Under the pieces are notes generated by a model that saw nothing but the letters and a program-made list of their open reading frames with translations, had not been told where the DNA came from and searched no databases. A program made the translations under genes and the position numbers. From Wenzhouxiangella marina (GTDB lineage Bacteria; Pseudomonadota; Gammaproteobacteria; Xanthomonadales; Wenzhouxiangellaceae), in contig NZ_CP012154.1 in the NCBI RefSeq assembly GCF_001187785.1, positions 2,846,501-2,910,500 on the forward strand: a DNA stretch of 64,000 bases. The letters are read 5' to 3'. Below, one piece after another: positions 33,883 through 42,490 of the stretch. Every line of letters starts with the position of its first letter. Position 1 is the stretch's first letter.

Positions 33883-34692
33883 TCAGCTCAGACGGGCCTT
33901 CATGCCTTCGGTGACGTGCGGTGCGATGGCGTGGCGGATCGGCGTGACCAGCTTGAAGGGCGCGGCGATGATGTGTCCGGACTCCAGCCAGCGCTCGCCG
34001 CCATTGACGTCCATGACGACCCCGCCGGCCTCCTGCACCATCAGGGCGCCGGCCGCGATGTCCCAGGGCTGGAGGGCCAGCTCGAAGTAGCCGTCGAGGC
34101 GGCCACAGGCCACGTAGGCCAGGTCCAGCGCCGCCGACCCGGCCCGGCGGAAATCCTCGCTCTTCTCGAACAGGGCGTCGAACATGCCCTGGTAGGCGCT
34201 CATCAGGCGGCGCTTGCGGAACGGGAAGGCCGTGCCGAGCACCGCCGTGCTCAGGTCCTTGCGACCGGAGACGCGAATGCGCTGGTTGTTCAGGAAAGCG
34301 CCCTCGCCCCGGCTGGCCGTGAACATCTCGTCGCGCATCGGATCGTAGATCACGCCGTGCTCGATGCGGCCGCGGATCTGCAGCGCGATCGAGACCGCAT
34401 AGTGGGGGATGCCGCGCAGGTAGTTGCTGGTGCCGTCCAGCGGGTCGATGATCCAGAGGTATTCGCTGTCGCCCTGCTGGCCCATTTCCTCGCCCTGGAT
34501 CGCGTGATCGCGATGGTGCTTGAGGATGTACTGGCGAATGGCCTGCTCGCAGGCGCGATCGACGTCGGACACGTAGTCGTTGCGCGCCTTGCGCTCGACG
34601 GGAATGCTTTCCAATCGCTGGCTGAACTTGCGCATCAGGCCACCGGCCTGGCGAGCGGCTTCCGAGGCGATATTGATGTATGGATTGGTCAC
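33883..34692 (-). CDS. suhB: Inositol monophosphatase family protein SuhB
   Basis: A 269-residue Mg-dependent phosphatase. The IMPase signature is complete: GEEMGQQGD (metal ligand Glu), the WIIDPLDGTSNYLRG loop (about 82-96) and QPWDIAAGALMVQEAGG (about 208-224). SuhB hydrolyses inositol-1-phosphate in vitro and in enterics joins the rRNA antitermination complex with NusA/NusB. The start is the GTG at 34692, giving TNPYINIASEAARQAG as in relatives. It is divergent from trmJ with 123 nt between. Confidence 0.92.
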   Translation of the reverse strand: MTNPYINIASEAARQAGGLMRKFSQRLESIPVERKARNDYVSDVDRACEQAIRQYILKHHRDHAIQGEEMGQQGDSEYLWIIDPLDGTSNYLRGIPHYAVSIALQIRGRIEHGVIYDPMRDEMFTASRGEGAFLNNQRIRVSGRKDLSTAVLGTAFPFRKRRLMSAYQGMFDALFEKSEDFRRAGSAALDLAYVACGRLDGYFELALQPWDIAAGALMVQEAGGVVMDVNGGERWLESGHIIAAPFKLVTPIRHAIAPHVTEGMKARLS

Positions 34693-34815
34693 GTGACGAG
34701 GTCCGAGAGCGAGTGGGCAACGAGCCCGTTCGGGCAGGCGCAATGATACCGCGAATCGCCTGGCCTTGCCTTGACCGGAGCCCGGACAGGCACGTGTCTG
34801 CATTAAAATGCCCCC

Positions 34816-35568
34816 ATGAACGAGCTCGCATCCAAGATCCGCATCGTGCTGGTCGGCACGACCCATCCCGGCAACATCGGCGCCACCGCCCGGGCGATGA
34901 AAGTCATGGGCCTGGAGCGCCTGTACCTGGCCGCGCCGGAAGCCCAGTTCCCCAGCTCCCGGGCCACGGCGATGGCCACCAGCGCCGATGACCTGCTGCA
35001 GAAGGCGGTGGTGACCCAGGACCTGGTCGAAGCCATCGCCGACTGCCAGCTGGTGCTGGGCACGACGGCCCGCCTGCGCTCCCTGCCGCTGCCGGTGATG
35101 GACCCGCGCGCGGCTGCCAACCGGGTGATCGCCGAATCGGCAAGCAACGAGATCGCGATCGTCTTCGGGCGCGAGAAGTCCGGGCTGACCAATGAGGAAA
35201 CCCGGCTCTGTCACTTCCTGATCAACATCCCGACCAGCAAGGAATACCACTCGCTCAATCTGGCCCAGGCCGTGCAGGTCGTCACCCACGAGATTCACAT
35301 GGCCAGCCTGAGCGAGCTGCCCGGCGAAGTCGATCCGCCGGACTGGCAGCCGGAACCGGCGGAGAAGATGGAGTTCTTCTACAAGCGTCTCGAGGAGACC
35401 CTGCTGGCCATCGACTTCATGAACCCCGATCAGCCCAAGCGCCTGATGCAGCGGCTGCGCCGGCTCTATCAGCGCGCCCGACCCGACGAGAACGAGCTGA
35501 ACATCCTCAACGGCATCCTGTCCGCGACCCTGGAGGCGGCCCGTGGCCGAGGATCGAGCAAAGGTTGA
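34816..35568 (+). CDS. trmJ: tRNA (cytidine/uridine-2'-O-)-methyltransferase TrmJ
   Basis: A 250-residue SPOUT methyltransferase that 2'-O-methylates position 32 in tRNA. It shows the N-terminal VGTTHPGNIGATARAMKVMGL motif, then FGREKSGLTNEE, and the knot region NIPTSKEYHSLNLAQAVQVVTHEI. A helical C-terminal extension (about 165-250) is also typical of TrmJ. It has the classic divergent arrangement with suhB. The next gene starts 26 nt before its stop. Confidence 0.92.
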   Translation: MNELASKIRIVLVGTTHPGNIGATARAMKVMGLERLYLAAPEAQFPSSRATAMATSADDLLQKAVVTQDLVEAIADCQLVLGTTARLRSLPLPVMDPRAAANRVIAESASNEIAIVFGREKSGLTNEETRLCHFLINIPTSKEYHSLNLAQAVQVVTHEIHMASLSELPGEVDPPDWQPEPAEKMEFFYKRLEETLLAIDFMNPDQPKRLMQRLRRLYQRARPDENELNILNGILSATLEAARGRGSSKG

Positions 35569-35911
35569 ACCCACCAGCAACGAGGACCGCTACCAGAAAG
35601 TCTGGGCGGTGATCGAGGGCATTCCGGCCGGCGCCGTGCTCAACTACGGCGAGGTCGCCCGCCTGGCTGGCTTCCCGGGTCGGGCCCGCATGGTCGGCAT
35701 GGCCCTGGGCCGCGCACCGAAGAGCCGCCAGCTGCCCTGGCACCGGGTGGTCAATGCCCAGGGCCGGATCAGCTTTCCCGAAGGCAGCGTCAAGGCGCGC
35801 ACGCAGCGAGAGCGCCTGGAAGCCGAAGGCGTGGAATTCGTCGACGGGGTGATCGACCTGGATCGCTTCTCGCCGCAGCGGGCGATGGACCGCCTGCTCT
35901 GGGGCCCTTAG
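35543..35911 (+). CDS. Alkyltransferase-like protein (ATL, MGMT family without the acceptor Cys)
   Basis: A 122-residue protein of the O6-alkylguanine-DNA alkyltransferase DNA-binding domain. The motif that in true alkyltransferases reads PCHR is PWHRVVNAQGRI here, so the acceptor cysteine is replaced by Trp. This is the defining feature of ATL proteins, which bind and flag O6-alkylguanine lesions for nucleotide excision repair. VARLAGFPGRARMVGMAL is the helix-turn-helix region. The start is a GTG at 35543 with GGAGG upstream; it overlaps trmJ by 26 nt. It converges with ptsI (13-nt gap). Confidence 0.88.
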   Translation: MAEDRAKVEPTSNEDRYQKVWAVIEGIPAGAVLNYGEVARLAGFPGRARMVGMALGRAPKSRQLPWHRVVNAQGRISFPEGSVKARTQRERLEAEGVEFVDGVIDLDRFSPQRAMDRLLWGP

Positions 35912-35924
35912 GCCAGCTCGCCAT

Positions 35925-37649
35925 CTACTCCCTGAGCAATTCACCCAGAAGCTGGCGGCCGGAGGCCGGTCGTGCGCGATGACGCGCCAGAATCTCCCGA
36001 CAACGGGCGGCGCGGGCGTCGATCAGGCTCTTCTTGACCGCCGGAATCGAGGCCGGCGGCATGCTGAAGTTGGCCACGCCCAGGGCCAGCAGCAGGCGGA
36101 CGGCCGCTTCGTCGCCGGCCAGCTCGCCGCAGACCGTCACGGGGCAATCGAACTCACGCCCAGCGAGCACGATCTGCTCGATCAGGCTCAGAATCGCCGG
36201 GTGACCGGGATCGTAGAGGTAGCTGACCTGCTCGTCCTGGCGATCAATGGCCAGCACGTACTGGATCAGGTCATTGGTGCCGATGGACATGAAATCCAGC
36301 AGCGGCGCGAACTCGCGCACGGCCAGGGCCGCCGCCGGCGTCTCGATCATGCCGCCGACGGGCAGGCCCGGGTCGATGCTCTCGCCCCGGCGCTGCAGCT
36401 CCCGGCGGCAGTCGTCGATGATGCGGCGCGCCTGGTGCAGCTCTTCGACATCGGTGAGCATGGGCAGCAGAATCTGGACGGGCCCGTGGACCGAGGCGCG
36501 CAGGATGGCGCGGATCTGTTCGCGGAACAGCTCGGTGACCGCCAGCGACAGGCGCAGGCCACGCAGGCCCAGCGCCGGGTTCGGGCCCTGGGTCACGGCC
36601 AGGCCGGGCGGCAGCTTGTCGCCGCCGGCATCCAGGGTCCGGATCGTCACCGGCCGGCCCTCCATGGCTTCGATGGCCGCGCGATAGGCTCGATACTGGG
36701 TGTCCTCGTCCGGCAGACGATCGCCGAGGAACAGGTACTCGGTGCGCATCAGTCCGATGCCCGCGGCTCGGGCCTCGCGACAACGCTCGAACTCCGCCGG
36801 CAGTTCGGCATTCCCGTAGAGCTGGAAACCCTCACCATCCAGGGTCCGTGACGGGCGCGCAAGAAATCGCTTCAGTTCGGTACGGTGCCGCTCGCTGGCC
36901 TCACGCTTGTCTTCGTAGTGGCGCTGCAGGCCCTCGTCGAAGCCGACCATCAGGGCCCCGTAATGTCCATCGAGGATGACCGCCTCATCCTCGTTCAGGC
37001 GATTGACCGCCTGATGGATGCCCACCACCATCGGAATTTCAAGACTGCGGGCCAGGATCGCCGAATGCGACATCGGCCCGCCGTGCTCGGTCACCAGGCC
37101 GGCGACGCGGCGCTGGTGCAGGATCGCCATGTCGGCCGGCCCGAGGGAGTCGGCAACGATCACCGTGTCGGCCAGCTGATGCGGCACCTGGGCACCGACC
37201 AGGGTGGCCGGCTGATCGGCCATCTTTCTGAGAATCAGCTGGACGGCCTGCTCCAGATCCTCGCGACGCAGGGCGATGTAGCTGTCGTCCAGGCGACGGA
37301 ATTCGTCCAGCAGGGCCTCGCTCTGCTGCACCAGGGCCCACTCGGCGTTGATCCTCGAGTCGCGGATCCGCTCGACCGCGGCATCGACGAGCAGGGGATC
37401 GCGCAGGATCAGGCGATGGGCTTCGAGCAGCTCGCGCGCCGTTTCGCCTCCTTCGGCCACACGCTCGAGCATGCGCTGGATGAAGCGCTCGGAACGATCG
37501 ATGGCATGCTGCAGGCGCTCGATCTCGTTTTCGACCGCGCCGGCCTCGAGGTGATACTCGGGCAGATCGAGCTCACCGGGCGTGAGCCGGTGGACCCGGC
37601 CGATGGCGATGCCGCTGGTCACGCCGATGCCGGTCAGGATGAGACTCAT
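35925..37649 (-). CDS. ptsI: Phosphoenolpyruvate-protein phosphotransferase (PTS Enzyme I)
   Basis: A 574-residue Enzyme I of normal length, without the GAF domain of PtsP. The phosphohistidine lies in TEHGGPMSHSAILARS (about His188). The PEP-utilising C-terminal half shows MRTEYLFLGDR, GLRGLRLSL, the EFAPLLDFMSIGTNDLIQY motif and CGELAGDE. It passes phosphate from PEP to HPr. It is the last gene of a minus-strand run in which five successive gene pairs overlap by 4 nt. No sugar permease is present, so the chain is likely regulatory. Confidence 0.94.
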   Translation of the reverse strand: MSLILTGIGVTSGIAIGRVHRLTPGELDLPEYHLEAGAVENEIERLQHAIDRSERFIQRMLERVAEGGETARELLEAHRLILRDPLLVDAAVERIRDSRINAEWALVQQSEALLDEFRRLDDSYIALRREDLEQAVQLILRKMADQPATLVGAQVPHQLADTVIVADSLGPADMAILHQRRVAGLVTEHGGPMSHSAILARSLEIPMVVGIHQAVNRLNEDEAVILDGHYGALMVGFDEGLQRHYEDKREASERHRTELKRFLARPSRTLDGEGFQLYGNAELPAEFERCREARAAGIGLMRTEYLFLGDRLPDEDTQYRAYRAAIEAMEGRPVTIRTLDAGGDKLPPGLAVTQGPNPALGLRGLRLSLAVTELFREQIRAILRASVHGPVQILLPMLTDVEELHQARRIIDDCRRELQRRGESIDPGLPVGGMIETPAAALAVREFAPLLDFMSIGTNDLIQYVLAIDRQDEQVSYLYDPGHPAILSLIEQIVLAGREFDCPVTVCGELAGDEAAVRLLLALGVANFSMPPASIPAVKKSLIDARAARCREILARHRARPASGRQLLGELLRE

Positions 37650-37915
37650 TCGCCCTCTCCGAAACGATCTTCGATCAGGGCGACGAGGGCCTCCATCGCC
37701 TCCGTCTCCTGCTCACCGTCGGTTTCGAGGACCAGCTCGGTGCCGCAGGGTGCGGCCAGCAGCAGCACGCCCATGATCGACTTGGCATTGACGCGCTTCT
37801 CGCCGCGCTCGACCCAGACCTGGGCCGAGTGCGCCGAGGCCACCTGGACCAGCTTGCTCGCCGCGCGCGCGTGCAGGCCGAGGCGATTGATGAGCGTGAC
37901 GTTGCGACGAATCAT
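37646..37915 (-). CDS. ptsH: Phosphocarrier protein HPr
   Basis: An 89-residue HPr. The active-site His lies in RLGLHARAASKLV (about His15), and a serine in NAKSIMGVLLL (about Ser46) is the site an HPr kinase modifies. HprK is encoded three genes upstream, so both phosphorylation routes are plausible. Start ATG 37915 overlaps the upstream stop by 4 nt. Confidence 0.94.
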   Translation of the reverse strand: MIRRNVTLINRLGLHARAASKLVQVASAHSAQVWVERGEKRVNAKSIMGVLLLAAPCGTELVLETDGEQETEAMEALVALIEDRFGEGE

Positions 37916-38289
37916 GTCTCGATGATGCCCTGATGCCCCCCCAGGCAGGCCAGTTCGGCCAGTTCGCTGGCCGGCTTGTCGATGTGGTTAATCACTTTCA
38001 GGAGCATCGGCAGATTGAGCCCGGACACCACCGGCAGATCCCGCCGAGCCGCGGCTCGCGTGGCGAGGTTGTGCGGCGTGGCGCCCGGCAGGTCGGTCAG
38101 CACGACCGCGCCGTCCTGGTCCACGCTCATCGCCAGGGCACCGATCAATTCCTCGAGGGCCGTGTCCGGGTCGGCGCTGTAGCTGACCGAGACGGTGGTC
38201 ATCTGGATCATCCGACCCAGAATCACCTCGGCCTGGCGGCGCATGGATTCCCCCAGACCGGAATGGGTCACCAGCACCAGACCCGTCAC
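37912..38289 (-). CDS. PTS EIIA component, mannose/fructose (EIIA-Man) type
   Basis: A 125-residue single-domain EIIA of the mannose family. The phospho-acceptor His is in LVLVTHSGLGESM (about His9), followed by LIGALAMSVDQDGAVVLTDLPGATPHNLA. No EIIB, EIIC or EIID partner is nearby, so it is probably a signalling endpoint of the phosphorelay, as proposed for similar proteobacterial gene sets. It overlaps both neighbours by 4 nt. Confidence 0.9.
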   Translation of the reverse strand: MTGLVLVTHSGLGESMRRQAEVILGRMIQMTTVSVSYSADPDTALEELIGALAMSVDQDGAVVLTDLPGATPHNLATRAAARRDLPVVSGLNLPMLLKVINHIDKPASELAELACLGGHQGIIET

Positions 38290-39146
38290 GATTCGAGCTC
38301 GCGATGGGTCACGACGACCGGATGCCCGGCCTCGCGCATGGCGCGCCCGAGACGATCGGCGAGCCAGACCGATCGGTGCTGGCCGCCGGTGCAGCCGATC
38401 GCCACGGTGAGCAGGGCGCGCTGGTCTTCGGCCAGGGCCGGGCGCCAGCGCTGCACGAAACCGAGCACGTCGTCATGAAAGTCGAGCACCCGTTGATGAC
38501 GCGACAGGTACTCGTCGACTTCGGGATCGAGGCCGGTCCGGGCCCGCAGCTCCGGCTCCCAGTGCGGATTGGGCAGGCAGCGGGCATCGAAGACCAGGTC
38601 CACGTCCCGCGGCACGCCGCGCTTGAAGGCGAAGGATTCGAACACCAGCGAGAGCGCGCCTTCGTCGCTGCCCTGTCCCACGCTGCGCCAGACCTGGCGA
38701 CGAAGCTGGTGGATATTGGTTTCCGAGGTATCGACCACCCAGTCGGCACGTTCCCGAAGCGGCTCGAGCAGGCGGCGCTCGCGCTCGATCGCCTCCTCGA
38801 GCGCACCGCTGCCGGCCAGGGGATGGCGGCGGCGCGTCTCGGAAAATCGTCGGACCAGCACCGGCTCGGCCGCGTCGAGGAACAGGACCCGGAAGGCGCT
38901 CTCCTCGGACTGGCCGTCGAACAGCTGAACCAGGCGTTCCAGGCCGTCGGGGCCGGTCCGGGCATCGATGCCGATGGCAACCCGGGGATAGCGCTCGGGC
39001 TGGCCTCTGACCTCCTCGACCAGGTCGGCCAGCAGACCGCCCGGCAGATTGTCGACGCAGTAGTAGCTGAGGTCCTCCAGCGCGTTCAGGGCGACGCTCT
39101 TGCCGCTGCCCGACAGGCCGCTGATCACGATGATCGGATGCGTCAT
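38286..39146 (-). CDS. rapZ: RNase adapter protein RapZ
   Basis: A 286-residue RapZ/YvcJ protein. Walker A is SGLSGSGKSVAL (about 9-20). A Walker-B-like region is seen at VLFLDAAEPVLVRRFSETRRRHPL. The conserved C-terminal domain carries FKRGVPRDVDLVFDARCLPNPHW and the CTGGQHRSVWLADRL motif. In enterics RapZ binds glucosamine-6-phosphate and guides small RNAs to RNase E, tuning envelope precursor synthesis. It is embedded in the PTS-Ntr operon with 4-nt overlaps. Confidence 0.93.
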   Translation of the reverse strand: MTHPIIVISGLSGSGKSVALNALEDLSYYCVDNLPGGLLADLVEEVRGQPERYPRVAIGIDARTGPDGLERLVQLFDGQSEESAFRVLFLDAAEPVLVRRFSETRRRHPLAGSGALEEAIERERRLLEPLRERADWVVDTSETNIHQLRRQVWRSVGQGSDEGALSLVFESFAFKRGVPRDVDLVFDARCLPNPHWEPELRARTGLDPEVDEYLSRHQRVLDFHDDVLGFVQRWRPALAEDQRALLTVAIGCTGGQHRSVWLADRLGRAMREAGHPVVVTHRELES

Positions 39147-40084
39147 TCCCTGTCCCCCATCAGTCGGCCATGCCGCTCGACGAATTCGGCCGCGGCATCG
39201 AAGCCCTTCATGCGCAGCATGTGATCGCGGACCGCAGCCTCGGCCATGACGGCGAGGTTCCGGCCCGCCATCACCGGCAGATTGATCTGTGGAATGTCCA
39301 GATCCAGCACCCGGCGAGCTCCGATATTGCCGTGCAGGCGATCACCCCCCGGCGGCTCCTCGCCGGGCAGATGGAGATGGATGATCAGGCGCAGGAACTT
39401 GGTCGACTTGACGGCGGCATCGCCGAACATGCGGCGGATGTTGAGGATGCCGAGGCCGCGAACTTCGAGACAGTCACGAAGCACCGGCGGACAGGCGCCC
39501 TCGATGGTGTCCGGGGTGAGCTGGGTGAATTCCGGCGCGTCGTCGGCGATCAAGCGATGGCCGCGGCTGAGCAGCTCCAGGGCCAGCTCGCTCTTGCCGG
39601 TTCCGGACTCGCCGGTCAGCAGGACACCGAGGGTGAAGATTTCCATGAACACGCCGTGCAGGGTGACGCTGCGAGCCAGCCGGCGGGCGATCCGATACTG
39701 CAGAAAATTGACCAGCTCCCAGGCCGGGCGGGCCGAGGTCAGCAACGGCGTACCGCTTTCCTTGGCCCACTCCTCGAGGTCTTCGGCCACTTCGAGCCCC
39801 GAAGCCACGATGATCAGGGCCGGCTGGGCGTCGACGATCCGAGCGATGGCTTCCCAGCGGATCTTGGCCTCCAGCCCGTCCAGCCAGGCGCCCTCTTCCT
39901 CGCCGATCACCTGGACCCGGTTCGGGTGGATCAGGCTCAGAAAGCCGATCAGGGACGGTCGGGCACGGATGCTGCTGGCCGCGATCTGGCGCTGCTCGGC
40001 GGCGCGGCGTCCGGTCACCCAGCGCAGTTCGAGCCGGTCAGCGTAGGCCTGGAAGATTTCTGCGGGCGTGATGCTCGCGGTCAT
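39143..40084 (-). CDS. hprK: HPr kinase/phosphorylase
   Basis: A 313-residue HprK/P. It has an N-terminal Mur-like domain (about 1-130), Walker A GESGTGKSELALELL (about 158-172), and the HprK signature LEVRGLGILNIRRMFGDAAV (about 208-227). It phosphorylates a serine of HPr with ATP and can reverse the reaction. HprK in a proteobacterial rpoN cluster is known in several lineages lacking sugar PTS permeases and is thought to tune carbon or nitrogen signalling through HPr. Confidence 0.93.
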   Translation of the reverse strand: MTASITPAEIFQAYADRLELRWVTGRRAAEQRQIAASSIRARPSLIGFLSLIHPNRVQVIGEEEGAWLDGLEAKIRWEAIARIVDAQPALIIVASGLEVAEDLEEWAKESGTPLLTSARPAWELVNFLQYRIARRLARSVTLHGVFMEIFTLGVLLTGESGTGKSELALELLSRGHRLIADDAPEFTQLTPDTIEGACPPVLRDCLEVRGLGILNIRRMFGDAAVKSTKFLRLIIHLHLPGEEPPGGDRLHGNIGARRVLDLDIPQINLPVMAGRNLAVMAEAAVRDHMLRMKGFDAAAEFVERHGRLMGDRE

Positions 40085-40551
40085 GCGGCCGGATGGGCAT
40101 CCGGCTCGACGGCAAAGAGTCGAAGCAGAGCTTCGGCGCTGTCGGCGGAACGCAGCTGCTCGCGCTGGCCGGCATCACCGAAGCGCTGAGCGACGTCGGC
40201 CAGCAGACGAAGATAGACATCCGAGCACTGGTCGGGCACGGACAGGGCGAAGAACAGGTCGACCTTTTCCTGATCCGGCGCATCGAAGTCGATCGGGTGG
40301 CGCAGGCGGATCAGCGCGCCGCTGACACCGCTCTGGCCGTTGACGCGTCCGTGCGGAATCGCGACCCCATGACCCAGGCCCGTCGACCCCAGGCGCTCGC
40401 GCTGACAGAGGCTTTCGAAGATCTCTCGCGACTCGCCGCTGTCCGGCGAGGTCGCGAGCAGTTCGGCGGCCTTTTCCAGCAGGGATTTCTTGCTGGACAC
40501 GGAAATATCGACCGCGATGCGCTCGGGGTCGAGGACGTCGGCAAGATGCAT
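40081..40551 (-). CDS. ptsN: PTS-Ntr EIIA protein PtsN
   Basis: A 156-residue EIIA of the nitrogen PTS. The phospho-acceptor His lies in GLGHGVAIPHGRV (about residues 68-80). There is an N-terminal SVSSKKSLLEKAAELL helix. In enterics unphosphorylated PtsN binds potassium transport regulators and links PEP supply to nitrogen and envelope stress. It lies 25 nt downstream of hpf and overlaps hprK by 4 nt. Confidence 0.93.
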   Translation of the reverse strand: MHLADVLDPERIAVDISVSSKKSLLEKAAELLATSPDSGESREIFESLCQRERLGSTGLGHGVAIPHGRVNGQSGVSGALIRLRHPIDFDAPDQEKVDLFFALSVPDQCSDVYLRLLADVAQRFGDAGQREQLRSADSAEALLRLFAVEPDAHPAA

Positions 40552-40576
40552 CGGATTCGCCTGACGGCCGCCGGGC

Positions 40577-40903
40577 TCAGCCGGCTTCGGCCGCGCGGGA
40601 AGCGGAACGATGGTGGTCGGTCACCTTCTGCTTGTGCCGGCGCACCTGGCGGTCGAGCTTGTCGGCCAGGGCATCGATCGCGGCGTACATGTTCTCGTCA
40701 TGAACTTCGGCGAAGATCGGGTTGGTGCGGCCGCCGACGGCGATCGTGGCTTCGACCATGTGCTGGACCTTTTCCAGGCGCAGAACGAAATGAGCGGAGA
40801 TCAGGTTGTCGAAATGACGCTCGAAACGCTCGCATTTCTCGGTGATGTAGGCACGCAGGGCCTGGGTAACGTCGACGTTCTGTCCGGTGATTTCGATCTG
40901 CAT
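40577..40903 (-). CDS. hpf: Ribosome hibernation promoting factor (short HPF)
   Basis: A 108-residue HPF/YfiA-family protein (MQIEITGQNVDVTQALRAYI start, then KCERFERHFDNLISAHFVL, ANPIFAEVHDENMYAAIDAL-like region, DKLDRQVRRHKQKVTDHH). The length fits short HPF, which makes 100S ribosomes together with RMF. It lies in its usual place directly after rpoN (107-nt gap, enough for its own promoter). Confidence 0.93.
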   Translation of the reverse strand: MQIEITGQNVDVTQALRAYITEKCERFERHFDNLISAHFVLRLEKVQHMVEATIAVGGRTNPIFAEVHDENMYAAIDALADKLDRQVRRHKQKVTDHHRSASRAAEAG

Positions 40904-41010
40904 GAATGCTTGCTCCTTGGATGGGTGTAGCCAGGAGTCGGGCGGGTCGGCGCCGAGCGCCTCCAGACCCTGAATCCTGTTCCTAATCTTATACCAGGCA
41001 AGGCCCGAAA

Positions 41011-42411
41011 TCAGGCCCGCATGCGCGCCATTCTGCGACGCTGCGCCGAACCCGGGATGCCCAGCTGTTCGCGGTACTTGGCCACCGTGCGCCTGGCCAG
41101 ATGAATGCCCCTGGCGGCCAGGGCATCGACCAGCGCCCGGTCCGAGAAGGGTTTGCCGTCGGGCTCCTCCTGGATCAACCGCCGCAGGTGGGCCTTGACC
41201 GCCGTGGCGGCGACGGGCCTGCCATCCTGCCCGGTCAGGGCCACGGAGAAGAAATGCTTGAGCTCGAAGGTCCCGCGGGGCGTGTGGGCGTACTTGCCCG
41301 TCGTCGCCCGCGAAATGGTCGACTCGTGCACCCCGACCTGCTCGGCCACCTCGCGCTGCAGCAGCGGCTGCATGGCGATCTCGCCTTCCCTGAAGAAGCG
41401 ATGCTGCCGCTGCACGATGGCCTCGGTGACCGCGAGCAGGGTCTGATTGCGCATTTCCAGGCCGCTGATCAGCCAGCGCGCTTCCTGGAGTCGGTCTTTC
41501 AGGTACTGCTTGTCGTCACCCCGGCTCTTGCGCACCAGATCGGCATACATGCGGTTCAGCCTGAGGCCCGGGTCGCTGTCGGGGTTGAGGCTGACCCGCC
41601 AGCCATCGCCCCGCGGGTGGATGTAGACGTCCGGCACGACGTAGTTCTCGTCGTCCGAGCCGAAGCGACTGCAGGGGTGCGGATTGAGCGAGCGGATCAG
41701 CTCGACGGCAAGCTTGACGTCCTCGCGCTCGAAGCCCGTCGCCCGCGCCAGTCGATCCATGTCCTGCTGGCCCAGCACGTCCAGGTAGCGCTGGATGATG
41801 TGATCGGCCAGTCCCAGACCGGGCGTGGAGGCCGGCAGGGCCTGCAGCTGGACGTGCAGACACTCCTGCAGATCGCGGCAGGCCACACCGACCGGCTCGA
41901 AGTGCTGGACCCGCTCGAGCACGGCGGCGACTTCGTCGCGGGACACCAGGTACTCGGGCGCCAACGAGGCACGCAGGGTGTCCAGATCGTCCTTGAGAAA
42001 GCCTTCTTCATCGAGCGCGTAGATGATGGCTCGGGCGATGGCCTCATCGGTCTCGCTGAAACCCGACAGATTGGCCTGCCAGAGCAGGTGCTGCTGCAGG
42101 GATTCGTCCGCACGATCGCTGACGAAATCGTCGTAGCGCGGGCCTTCGCTGCTGACCGAGAAGCCGTCGGGCAGGTCGTCGAATCCGTAGTCCTCACCGA
42201 ACTCGATGTCCTGCTCGACCTCGGTGTCACTGCCGGCACCCCCTTCCGCATCCTCGCTGCGCTCGAGCAGGGGGTTGGTTTCGAGGATCTCGCGGATATG
42301 CTCCTTGAGCTCGAGACGGTTGAGCTGCAGCAGGGAAATGGCCTGACGCAGCTGCGGGGCCAGTTTGAGTTTCTGGCCGAGCTTGAGCTGTAGGCGCGCC
42401 GCTGCTTTCAT
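41011..42411 (-). CDS. rpoN: RNA polymerase sigma-54 factor RpoN
   Basis: A 466-residue sigma-54. The Gln/Leu-rich region I is at the start (LQLKLGQKLKLAPQLRQAISLLQLN), followed by an acidic region II (about 50-110), a core-binding domain, a HTH (REVAEQVGVHESTISRATTGKY, about 355-376), and the RpoN box RRTVAKYREQLGIP (about 442-455) that reads the -24 element. It would serve the FHA activator at 61364 and the sigma-54 promoter at 61175-61190. No lptB lies upstream, unlike the enteric arrangement. Confidence 0.94.
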   Translation of the reverse strand: MKAAARLQLKLGQKLKLAPQLRQAISLLQLNRLELKEHIREILETNPLLERSEDAEGGAGSDTEVEQDIEFGEDYGFDDLPDGFSVSSEGPRYDDFVSDRADESLQQHLLWQANLSGFSETDEAIARAIIYALDEEGFLKDDLDTLRASLAPEYLVSRDEVAAVLERVQHFEPVGVACRDLQECLHVQLQALPASTPGLGLADHIIQRYLDVLGQQDMDRLARATGFEREDVKLAVELIRSLNPHPCSRFGSDDENYVVPDVYIHPRGDGWRVSLNPDSDPGLRLNRMYADLVRKSRGDDKQYLKDRLQEARWLISGLEMRNQTLLAVTEAIVQRQHRFFREGEIAMQPLLQREVAEQVGVHESTISRATTGKYAHTPRGTFELKHFFSVALTGQDGRPVAATAVKAHLRRLIQEEPDGKPFSDRALVDALAARGIHLARRTVAKYREQLGIPGSAQRRRMARMRA

Positions 42412-42465
42412 GGCTTCATTCTACGCCGCCGCTCGAGCGGCGCAAAAGCGACTTTAGGCCAACAC

Positions 42466-42483
42466 GCCCGATCACGATCGGGC
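42466..42483. repeat. 18-bp palindrome between rpoN and the upstream gene
   Basis: GCCCGATC (42466-42473) is followed by AC and GATCGGGC (42476-42483), a perfect dyad 8 nt beyond the stop of the carboxymuconolactone decarboxylase-family gene. The position suits a terminator, but no T tract follows on the minus strand. Confidence 0.4.
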
Positions 42484-42490
42484 AAGCACC

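Noticed and set aside
35543-35911. Functional O6-methylguanine-DNA methyltransferase
   Set aside because: The acceptor Cys of the PCHR motif is Trp, so it cannot act as a suicide alkyltransferase and is annotated as ATL.
42466-42483. Certain rho-independent terminator at the 18-bp palindrome
   Set aside because: The dyad is real, but there is no T tract on either strand, so it is listed only as a palindrome.
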